From Ferroglobus sp. (GTDB taxonomy: Archaea; Halobacteriota; Archaeoglobi; Archaeoglobales; Archaeoglobaceae), in contig WAJX01000238.1 of NCBI GenBank assembly GCA_015523665.1, forward strand, positions 1-13,620: DNA of 13,620 bases, written 5' to 3'. The notes under the pieces are model-generated. The model saw nothing but the letters and a program-made list of their open reading frames with translations, made no database searches and was not told the DNA's origin. Every line of letters starts with the position of its first letter. The stretch's first letter is position 1. A program made the translations under genes and the position numbers. Of the stretch, positions 6,593 through 13,620 are shown in pieces.

Positions 6593-6775
6593 GTGAAACT
6601 TAGCAAACTCTTCTATCACTGACTTATGTGTTAGAAACATCCTTCTACAACAATATCTTTTTATGTTAAGTTCGTCAAGAGCTTCTTTTGGAGTTTTCAT
6701 TTTTAAAAGCTCTTTATACCTCTCCCACTTATTTCCTATGAGAGAACCACATGTAAAACATCTTATGGGAAACAT
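6578..6775 (-). CDS. rpoN: DNA-directed RNA polymerase subunit N (RPB10 homologue), stop inside tRNA-Pro
   Basis: The 65-residue protein starts MFPIRCFTCG and has the zinc-binding pattern C6-x2-C9 ... C42-C43, with YCCRRMFLTH typical of archaeal RpoN/RPB10, which helps assemble the D/L/N/P platform of RNA polymerase. The ATG at 6775 is chosen over upstream in-frame codons because the conserved family N-terminus begins there and AGGTGA (shared with the uS9 stop) lies four bases upstream. The final codons GGG GCC GTA GGG and the stop TAG are the first 15 bases of tRNA-Pro. The tail after about residue 60 is not part of the conserved fold, which probably makes the overlap tolerable. Confidence 0.95.
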   Translation of the reverse strand: MFPIRCFTCGSLIGNKWERYKELLKMKTPKEALDELNIKRYCCRRMFLTHKSVIEEFAKFHGAVG

Positions 6776-6779
6776 AAAA

Positions 6780-7178
6780 TCACCTGTATGAGGTTTGTCT
6801 CCTCTTTCTCGCTCCCCTTCCTCCTTGTTTCTTGGGTTCTTTCCTCCTCGTATCATTCACAAGTAATGTCCTGTCATACTCAAGAAAAGCTCTCTTTAAC
6901 TCAGGATCTTGACTGAATTCAAGTAACGCTCTCGCTATAGCAGTCCTTGCAGCTTCAGCTTGTCCCATAAACCCGCCACCTCTAACCTTAACATCTATAT
7001 CCACTTTGTCTGCAAGCCCCTTAGCTATGATTAAAGGTTCCATTATTCTAAGCCTCGCAAGCTCAGGCTGTATGATTTCAACGGGTATCTTATTAACTCT
7101 AACTCTCCCTTTTCCAGGCTTCAGAGTTGCCCTCGCAATTGCTGTTTTCCTCTTTCCACTAGTTACAACCACCCTCAT
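6780..7178 (-). CDS. rps9: 30S ribosomal protein uS9
   Basis: The 132-residue protein is a full-length uS9: [15 protein letters not shown] at the start, [29 protein letters not shown] in the middle, and the basic C-terminal tail ending [14 protein letters not shown] that reaches toward the P-site tRNA. The ATG at 7178 overlaps the stop of rpl13 by four bases (ATGA), with GAGGTGA just upstream inside rpl13, so translation is coupled. It is the central gene of the S9 operon. Confidence 0.97.
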   Translation of the reverse strand: MRVVVTSGKRKTAIARATLKPGKGRVRVNKIPVEIIQPELARLRIMEPLIIAKGLADKVDIDVKVRGGGFMGQAEAARTAIARALLEFSQDPELKRAFLEYDRTLLVNDTRRKEPKKQGGRGARKRRQTSYR

Positions 7179-7648
7179 ACTCTCACCTCGTATCCTAGAT
7201 GTTCACTAACATCTTTTAGCAATACATACTTATCTGTTTTTGAAACTTTTTCAAAAAGTGCTTGTTCAACAACTTCAAAATCTCTCCCTTTTAACTCATC
7301 AGGAACTCCAATAAAAACTCTTAACCTTCTATAAGCCTCTCTTCCTCTTTTACTCTTCCAAGGAAGCATACCTCTAACAGTTCTCTTAAAAATCTTTTCA
7401 GGATGTCTTGGAAAGTATGGACCTTTTTCTTTACTACCTCTATCATATTTCTCTTTGTATCTTTGAAAGACCATATCTCTATCTCCAGTAATGATAGCTT
7501 TTTCAGCATTGACAACAACTATCTTCTCTCCTCTAAGAATTCTCTTAGCTATAACGCTAGAGAGTCTCCCAAGGATGTGGCCAGAAGCGTTAATAATTGT
7601 ATAATCATCCCCAAGAGTTTTAAGAACTCTCTGAACGTTAACACTCAT
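7175..7648 (-). CDS. rpl13: 50S ribosomal protein uL13
   Basis: The 157-residue protein matches archaeal uL13: [17 protein letters not shown] near the N-terminus, a [11 protein letters not shown] segment, the [23 protein letters not shown] signature, and [12 protein letters not shown]. It is an early-assembling large-subunit protein. The ATG at 7648 follows AAAGGTGATAAG, which begins at the rpl18e stop. The end overlaps rps9 by four bases. Confidence 0.97.
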   Translation of the reverse strand: MSVNVQRVLKTLGDDYTIINASGHILGRLSSVIAKRILRGEKIVVVNAEKAIITGDRDMVFQRYKEKYDRGSKEKGPYFPRHPEKIFKRTVRGMLPWKSKRGREAYRRLRVFIGVPDELKGRDFEVVEQALFEKVSKTDKYVLLKDVSEHLGYEVRV

Positions 7649-7659
7649 CTTATCACCTT

Positions 7660-8037
7660 TTATATAAGTATTCTAACATTACTACCCTCAGGATTTATTT
7701 CAATTAACTCTTCAATAGATATGCATTTTCCCCCTGCCTTAGTTATTTTTTCTCTAGCAGTTTCAGAGAAATTCAGAGCTGCTACAGTTATAGGCTTAGA
7801 TATATCGCCAGAACCAAGGACTTTTCCTGGGATTAAAGCGATTTCATTCTCATTAATATACCTCTCAATCTTTCCAACGTTAACTTCCGCTTTGAACTTT
7901 GATGACTTGCTCAATCTCTCAGCTATATCTTTCCATATCCTCACTTTATTTTTAGCAGATGCTAATAAAAGCTTGTCAATAAGCCTGATAAGATTTGGAT
8001 TACTCTTCCTCTTTTGCAAATTTCTCAATTTCCCCAT
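7660..8037 (-). CDS. rpl18e: 50S ribosomal protein eL18
   Basis: The 125-residue protein is archaeal L18e: KSNPNLIRLIDKLL, VRIWKDIAERLSK, a VNVGKIERY segment, IPGKVLGSGDISKPITVAALNFS and GGKCISIEELIE. It binds 23S rRNA in the large subunit. It is the first gene of the S9 operon here; upstream is the divergent pyrB promoter region rather than rpoD or a tRNA-Leu gene. The ATG at 8037 follows GAGTGAT with a five-base spacer. A TATA-like box at 8071-8080 would give a short leader of about 13 bases. Confidence 0.96.
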   Translation of the reverse strand: MGKLRNLQKRKSNPNLIRLIDKLLLASAKNKVRIWKDIAERLSKSSKFKAEVNVGKIERYINENEIALIPGKVLGSGDISKPITVAALNFSETAREKITKAGGKCISIEELIEINPEGSNVRILI

Positions 8038-8044
8038 CTTCCAT

Positions 8045-8080
8045 CACTCAGCGTTACGAAAAAAGGTGAGATATTTAAAG
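8045..8080 (-). promoter_or_regulatory. Predicted S9 operon promoter
   Basis: On the minus strand CTTTAAATAT (8071-8080) is a TATA-like box preceded by the purine-rich GAGAGATAAT. Transcription would begin near 8050, just upstream of the GAGTGAT RBS of rpl18e. It is the closest good candidate to the operon start. The surrounding A+T richness lowers certainty. Confidence 0.45.
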
Positions 8081-8097
8081 ATTATCTCTCATTAAAC

Positions 8098-8189
8098 TTA
8101 AATAAAATAAAATAAAGATAATAAAATAATATAAAAATAAAAAAATAGATATTAAAGATTAAATTAAAAAACAGAATAAAACTAACCAG
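8098..8189. other. A-rich, C-poor stretch between divergent promoters
   Basis: On the plus strand this stretch is nearly all A and T with many runs of three to seven A and almost no C. It separates the rpl18e and pyrB promoters. Repeated A tracts can bend DNA or exclude chromatin proteins. No clear operator palindrome is seen. Confidence 0.4.
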
Positions 8190-9582
<1,393 letters not shown>

Positions 9583-9586
9583 TAAG

Positions 9587-10084
9587 ATGTGGAGTAGAAT
9601 TGAGGAAAAGTTTGAAAAATATCCCTCACAGATAATTGTCGCAAGAGAATTTCTGAGACTCGGGATTGCTGTTAAAGACGGGAAAGCGTATTGTGGTGAG
9701 ATAGAACTAGTCCCAACAAAAATAGCTGAGGCTTTAGGAGTTGATAGAAAAGTTGTTATAATGGCTATTCAAAATATAGAAAAAGATGATGAGTTAAGAA
9801 TGGTTTTTTCATCTTTAAAACCAGTAGCAAATATAGCTGAAGTTGCAAGAATTCTCGGATTTGGTGTTCTTGAAGTATACGCAGAGAGTCATAAGGTTGG
9901 AATTGCATCGGGTATAACCTCTATTCTCGCCAGAGAGGGAATAAGTATAAGATACATTCTTGCTGAAGATCCAGAATTAAGTGTTGAAAGTAAACTTACA
10001 CTTGTTACAGAAACAAAAATTCCTGGGAGGCTTGTTGACGAATTTTTGAACATCGATGGAGTTAAGAAAGTTGTGATAAGCTGA
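9587..10084 (+). CDS. HTH and ACT-domain predicted amino-acid metabolism regulator (COG2150-like)
   Basis: The 165-residue protein has an N-terminal winged-helix-like part (about 13-65, with TKIAEALGVDRKVVIMAI reading as a recognition HTH) and a C-terminal ACT domain (about 94-165, from VLEVYAE through GISIRYILAEDPEL to GVKKVVIS). This pairing matches the archaeal proteins described as predicted regulators of amino-acid metabolism containing an ACT domain. ACT domains usually bind amino acids and dimerise. GGAGTGAT, spanning the pyrI stop, is the RBS for ATG 9587. Being third in the pyrB-pyrI operon suggests it senses a ligand connected to aspartate or pyrimidine supply. The ligand and DNA targets are unknown. 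Confidence 0.8.
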   Translation: MWSRIEEKFEKYPSQIIVAREFLRLGIAVKDGKAYCGEIELVPTKIAEALGVDRKVVIMAIQNIEKDDELRMVFSSLKPVANIAEVARILGFGVLEVYAESHKVGIASGITSILAREGISIRYILAEDPELSVESKLTLVTETKIPGRLVDEFLNIDGVKKVVIS

Positions 10085-10320
10085 TTATGTCTTAATATTA
10101 TATTAAAAGTCTTATTATTAAATTTACATTAATTAATATTAATACTGTTATACATAAATCTAAAAAAGTAATAAAAATAGGAAATAAATATATAAATTAT
10201 ATTTAAAATTTTATATATTTTAATTATGATTTATAATTTGTATTATTAATTATTTATTATAAATATATAATACAACATCATTATTTATATTGTTTATCTC
10301 ATCTATCTTTACTATCCTCA
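10085..10320. other. Convergent, nearly pure A+T spacer
   Basis: This 236-base spacer lies between the ends of the convergent pyrimidine and Trk operons. It is almost entirely A and T and holds short A/T inverted repeats, the longest clear one being an 8-bp stem (10189-10196 with 10210-10217). No RNA gene or credible protein gene is seen. Confidence 0.6.
10162..10178 (-). terminator. Possible T-tract terminator of the Trk operon
   Basis: Read on the minus strand, this segment gives runs of five and then six T separated by a few bases, about 145 bases after the trkH stop. T runs of this kind end archaeal transcripts without needing a hairpin. No comparable T run is seen on the plus strand after the ACT gene. 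Confidence 0.35.
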
Positions 10321-11751
10321 TTACCATCTCTCTCTCCAAAACGATGGGATAAAAAGTGCTAAAACTGTAAAAACTTCAAGTCTGCCCATCCACATATCAA
10401 TAATTAAAACGAGTTTTGCGATCGGATTTAAGGATGAATAGGTTTCAGATGCTCCTACTTCTCCCAAGGCTGGACCTACATTATTTAGAGTTGCGGAAAC
10501 TGCTGAAATTGAGGTTATGATATCATTTCCAAGTATAGACAGAATCAGACTCGATAAAGCAAATATCAGTATATATAGAGAGAAGAATGCAGTGATATTA
10601 TAGAATACATTTTTATCAACAATCTCATCACCGTATTTTACAACTCTGGCAGTTCTCGGTTCAGCACTTTTTAAGATTTGAAGTATTGAGTATGCTGAAA
10701 GGAGATAGATTCTAACTACCTTTATCCCTCCCCCAGTTGAACCTGAAGATCCACCGATAAACATCAGTATTAGAAGTAAGAGTCTTGCGGAATCATCCCA
10801 TAGATCAAAGTCATATGTTGTATAGCCAGTTGTTGTCATTATACTTGCTGTCTGAAAAAAAGAATATCTCACGGAGGTTAAAATATCAAAATTCTTTAAA
10901 TTTATTACCGAAATTAATAGAGAAGCTACGAAAATCATCAAAAGATAAGCTCTGAATTCTGTATCTTTTAAAATATTAAATCTACCCCTAAAAAGAAAAT
11001 AGAGTAATGTAAAGTTCGTCCCACCTATTAGCATAAAAATAAATATAACTCCCTCTATAACTGGATTTTTAAAGTATGCTATACTTTCTGAATGAGTTGA
11101 AAATCCTCCAGTAGATAGAGTTGTAAAAGTGTGATTAACCGCATCATAAAACGACATACCAAGTGCCGTGAGTAAAGTTATTTCAAGAATTGTAAAGAAG
11201 AGGTAGATTTTATACAAAGCTAGAGCTGTATCTCTTAACCTAGGTTTAATTTTTATCAATTTTATCCCAGGAACTTCAGCTTGAAGAAGAGATTCTCCTT
11301 TTTTTGCAAGTGAAGGAAATATCGCTACAAAAAGAACGATTATTCCCATTCCACCAAGCCATTGAGTTAAACTCCTCCATAATAAAAGAGACCTTGGTAG
11401 TGATTCTATATTGTCAAAGATTGTCGCCCCTGTTGTTGTAAATCCAGACATGGCCTCAAAAAACGCATCTAAAAAGGAAACTCCATAAAATAAGTAAGGT
11501 ATCGCCCCAACAATAGAAACTAGAAGCCATCCAAGTCCCACAATTGCATATCCTTCTTTATATCTCGCAAACTCTGATTCGAGTTTTATTAGATAGAATG
11601 GTATGCCGATTAGAAGTGAGATTGCAAAAGCTGCAAGAAAAGGTGTAACACTCTCTCTATATGCAAAAGCTGTGATTATAGGAACAATAAAAACTCCTGA
11701 AAAGTATACCATTATCCTTCCTAAAAAATTAAAAACTAACCTCCTATTCAT
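10321..11751 (-). CDS. trkH: Trk-type potassium channel/transporter membrane subunit
   Basis: The 476-residue protein is very hydrophobic and keeps the four pore-loop filters of the TrkH/KtrB family: TTTGAT (105-110), STGGFS (213-218), TTTGYT (306-311) and NNVGPA (423-428). Between them lie the expected paired helices, the QWLGGMG segment (130-136) and the glycine-rich SSGSTGGGIK intramembrane gate loop (335-344), ending with an IDMWMGRLEVFTVL helix. It imports K+ across the cytoplasmic membrane under control of TrkA. The ATG at 11751 lies seven bases after the trkA stop; no strong RBS is seen, so reinitiation is likely. Length is normal for the family. Confidence 0.96.
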   Translation of the reverse strand: MNRRLVFNFLGRIMVYFSGVFIVPIITAFAYRESVTPFLAAFAISLLIGIPFYLIKLESEFARYKEGYAIVGLGWLLVSIVGAIPYLFYGVSFLDAFFEAMSGFTTTGATIFDNIESLPRSLLLWRSLTQWLGGMGIIVLFVAIFPSLAKKGESLLQAEVPGIKLIKIKPRLRDTALALYKIYLFFTILEITLLTALGMSFYDAVNHTFTTLSTGGFSTHSESIAYFKNPVIEGVIFIFMLIGGTNFTLLYFLFRGRFNILKDTEFRAYLLMIFVASLLISVINLKNFDILTSVRYSFFQTASIMTTTGYTTYDFDLWDDSARLLLLILMFIGGSSGSTGGGIKVVRIYLLSAYSILQILKSAEPRTARVVKYGDEIVDKNVFYNITAFFSLYILIFALSSLILSILGNDIITSISAVSATLNNVGPALGEVGASETYSSLNPIAKLVLIIDMWMGRLEVFTVLALFIPSFWRERW

Positions 11752-11758
11752 GCCTTAT

Positions 11759-13072
11759 TCATGCCCCAAATACTCTTTCAACTTTTTCAACATTTTTCCA
11801 GAGAGTTAAAATAAAAAGTCTATCACCACTTTTCATTTCAGTCTCTCCTCTAGGCATTATTATATCCTCCCCTCTCTCAATTGCAGCAATTATTGTGTTA
11901 TCTGGGAGATCTATCTCTACAATTTTTTTACCCTCTTTTTCCTCATTTACAACATACTCCAACACCGCAACACCTCCTTCAATTCCCCCTAAAGTTTGAA
12001 CGTTCATCATCCTAAGCTGTTTCATCACTTCTATATACGTAACCTTCCTTGGAGATAACGCCACATCAACACCGACTTTTTCAAAAAGATCGACATATTT
12101 ACCCTTTTCAACTCTTGCTATTGCTTTTTTAGCTCCAAGATTTTTTGCAAGAAGAGAAGCAAGAAGATTTTTTTCATCGCTGTCTGTTGTAGCAATGACG
12201 ACATCCGATTTTCCAACTTCTTCTTCTTCAAGGACATCAATATCTGTTGCATCGCCAATTATAACTTTAACTCTTCTTAAAATACTACAAAGGGATTCGC
12301 ATCTCTTTTCATCGCTATCAAGGAGTTTTATGTTTAGACTGCTTTTATCAAGTAACTTCGCTACATACCCACCAACAGTTCCTCCTCCAAATATCACAAC
12401 ATTTTTAACCACTGGTTCTCCCAAAACCCCTCTCAAATTAGAGATTTTATCAATCTTACCAACAACTGCTATTCTATCTCCTGGAAGTAACAAATCTCCT
12501 CCCCTTGGAACTATTATATCCTCCCCTCTATGTATCGCTGCTATAATCACACCTTCTGGCAAATTTAATTCTGAAATCCTCTTTTTAGCCACATTCGAAT
12601 TCTCAGGAATTGCAATTTCAAAGAGTTCAACCTTCCCTCCACTAAGTGAGACAAAATCCACAGCTCCTGGGATTGTTATCAATCTTGCAATCTCACTTGC
12701 TAAAACTAATTGAGGACAAAGAAGGACATCATAACCGATGGGATGATTTTTTACTATAGGTTTAGTTACATACTCTGGATTGCTAACCCTCACTATGATC
12801 TTATCAGCTCCAAGTTTTTTTGCAGCAAGCCCGGCGAGTAAATTGATCTCATCATATCCAGTAACTCCAACAAAAATATCCGCTCTATCAACTCCTGCTT
12901 TTTTCAAAATTTCGATATTGGCTGCATTTCCTCTTATGGCTTCTACATTTAACCTATCAACCTCAACATATCTAATCTCATCATTTTCTATAACAGTAAT
13001 CTCATGACTCTCTGACAATTCTCTCGCAATGTTATATCCAACTTCCCCAGCACCAGCAATAACTATCCTCAT
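11759..13072 (-). CDS. trkA: Trk potassium uptake regulatory subunit (double RCK)
   Basis: The 437-residue cytoplasmic protein is a tandem duplication. Residues about 1-218 and 222-437 each contain a Rossmann RCK-N part (GAGEVG at 7-12; GGGTVG at 229-234) and an RCK-C part. The acidic residues that grip the nucleotide ribose are present at E29 and D252. Both C-terminal parts carry nearly the same loop (AAIHRGEDIIVPRG at 178-191 and AAIERGEDIIMPRG at 396-409), showing the internal duplication. It binds NAD(H) and/or ATP and gates TrkH. The ATG at 13072 follows a weak AGGAT-type RBS. TrkH follows seven bases after its stop. Confidence 0.96.
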   Translation of the reverse strand: MRIVIAGAGEVGYNIARELSESHEITVIENDEIRYVEVDRLNVEAIRGNAANIEILKKAGVDRADIFVGVTGYDEINLLAGLAAKKLGADKIIVRVSNPEYVTKPIVKNHPIGYDVLLCPQLVLASEIARLITIPGAVDFVSLSGGKVELFEIAIPENSNVAKKRISELNLPEGVIIAAIHRGEDIIVPRGGDLLLPGDRIAVVGKIDKISNLRGVLGEPVVKNVVIFGGGTVGGYVAKLLDKSSLNIKLLDSDEKRCESLCSILRRVKVIIGDATDIDVLEEEEVGKSDVVIATTDSDEKNLLASLLAKNLGAKKAIARVEKGKYVDLFEKVGVDVALSPRKVTYIEVMKQLRMMNVQTLGGIEGGVAVLEYVVNEEKEGKKIVEIDLPDNTIIAAIERGEDIIMPRGETEMKSGDRLFILTLWKNVEKVERVFGA

Positions 13073-13124
13073 AGCAATTCTTATCCTATCCTAGCTGTAT
13101 TTCTTTTTATTCTTATCGTCACTC

Positions 13125-13620
13125 TTATTTCCCCACCTTTTCATCACTCTTATCTCCTTTTTCTGTTATTTTCGATACAAGAATGCTGACCTCATACATC
13201 ACCGCTACCATTCCTAATATTATAAGTTGGGTTATACCACTTATGTCAAAGCTTATGTTTGTAGCAAGTATAAATACTGCAATATAAACAATTAACCTTT
13301 TTTCTTTTAACCATTTTGAATCAAGTAAACCAATTCTAGTTGCGATCGCCGAAATAACTGGAATTTGCATCGCAAAACCTGTTACAATCAAAACCTTAAA
13401 GGAGTTATACATGGTTTTTTTTACAGACAAGTATGGTTCTACACCAAAATACTCTCTAACAGTCACACCGTACAACTTTGGCAATATTACAAATAAAGCT
13501 AAAGCTAACCCAAGGATAAAGAATATATACGAGATCGGTAAAAAAGTTTTCATAAACTTCCTTTCATTCTCATAAAGTCCAGGTTTCATAAACATATAGA
13601 TCTCCCACATAGTATAAGGA
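13125..13620 (-). CDS. tatC: TatC-like twin-arginine translocase subunit (5' part beyond window)
   Basis: The frame is open to the right edge, so this is the C-terminal ~165 residues; an ATG at 13610 is internal, not the start. The stretch MWEIYMFMKPGLYENERKF matches the conserved TatC loop before transmembrane helix 3, including the glutamate that helps bind twin-arginine signals. Four hydrophobic helices follow, then a short charged tail. TatC is the signal-peptide receptor for folded-protein export. The protein departs from the usual pattern at two places: the glutamate of the F-E-x-P motif is Gln (AMQIPVIS), and the usual TPPD region reads SFDISG. It may be a divergent archaeal TatC. trkA begins 52 bases downstream. 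Confidence 0.85.
   Translation of the reverse strand, partial: PYTMWEIYMFMKPGLYENERKFMKTFLPISYIFFILGLALALFVILPKLYGVTVREYFGVEPYLSVKKTMYNSFKVLIVTGFAMQIPVISAIATRIGLLDSKWLKEKRLIVYIAVFILATNISFDISGITQLIILGMVAVMYEVSILVSKITEKGDKSDEKVGK

Noticed and set aside
6345..6596. Plus-strand open frame over rpoK and the tRNA.
   Set aside because: It is antisense to two certain genes and its end translates the tRNA complement; no family resemblance.
6776..6856. N-terminal extension of the rpoN frame upstream of 6775.
   Set aside because: It lies wholly within rps9 in another frame. The conserved family N-terminus and a good RBS both fit the ATG at 6775.
7403..8095. Long plus-strand open frame of 230 codons opposite rpl13 and rpl18e.
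   Set aside because: It is antisense to two ribosomal protein genes, has a Ser/Leu/Phe-rich composition typical of the complement of Lys/Glu-rich genes, and has no RBS or family features.
10085..10320. AT-rich convergent spacer considered as a replication origin or CRISPR leader.
   Set aside because: No origin recognition box repeats, cdc6/orc1 gene, regularly spaced repeats or cas genes are present; convergent gene ends explain it.
10250..10321. A 23-codon frame starting at the trkH stop (TAATG) on the minus strand, beginning MRIVKIDEI.
   Set aside because: It has no RBS of its own, is rich in Asn and Ile as expected from random A/T sequence, and runs straight into the spacer. The shared MRIV with TrkA is too short to mean anything.
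11743..11765. Imperfect tandem copy of GCATGAATA at the trkA-trkH junction.
   Set aside because: It is only two short copies and is explained by closely packed stop and start codons; no larger duplication extends from it.
12195..12713. Plus-strand open frame of 172 codons opposite trkA.
   Set aside because: It is a shadow of the double-RCK gene with Ser/Thr/Pro-biased translation and no recognisable domain.

Overview
The window comes from an archaeon. The evidence is the S9-type operon that mixes ribosomal proteins (eL18, uL13, uS9, uS2) with the archaeal/eukaryotic-type RNA polymerase subunits RpoN and RpoK and enolase. Further support comes from archaeal ribosome-binding sites of the GAGGTG(A/G)T type, TATA-like boxes, and an F420-type luciferase-family protein. 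Gene order and families point to a euryarchaeal-type lineage; I cannot place it more closely. Protein-coding DNA is AT-rich and intergenic DNA is almost pure A+T, yet the one tRNA has about 72% G+C (51 of 71 bases), which suggests a thermophile.

Layout, left to right. (1) Minus strand, 1-1804: a two-cluster 4Fe-4S ferredoxin (cut by the left edge) and an FAD/2Fe-2S oxidoreductase alpha subunit, overlapping by one base, with a promoter near 1860. They look like part of a multi-subunit proline, sarcosine or amino-acid dehydrogenase-like enzyme. (2) 1805-2018: an AT-rich spacer with two 10-bp direct repeats and an AT-only hairpin. (3) Minus strand, 2019-4415: a tight three-gene cassette of a ParM-like actin, a ribbon-helix-helix protein with a four-cysteine cluster, and a luciferase-fold F420-type protein. 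It follows rpsB by 35 bases. (4) Minus strand, 4451-8037: the S9 operon in the order rpl18e, rpl13, rps9, rpoN, tRNA-Pro(CGG), rpoK, eno, rpsB. (5) 8038-8224: a divergent promoter region. (6) Plus strand, 8225-10084: pyrB, pyrI and an ACT-domain regulator in one overlapping or tightly spaced operon. (7) 10085-10320: a convergent, nearly pure A+T spacer. (8) Minus strand, 10321-13620: trkH, trkA (potassium uptake) and a tatC cut by the right edge.

Two things stand out. First, the last four codons and the stop of rpoN lie inside the tRNA-Pro gene, so RNase P processing of the tRNA would cut the rpoN message before its stop, exactly at a codon boundary. Second, the actin-like gene immediately followed by an RHH DNA-binding protein has the architecture of a ParM/ParR type II partition pair, but here it sits on the distal end of a ribosomal operon with a cysteine-bearing RHH partner and an F420-family enzyme. 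Both readings are inferences from gene content and position.
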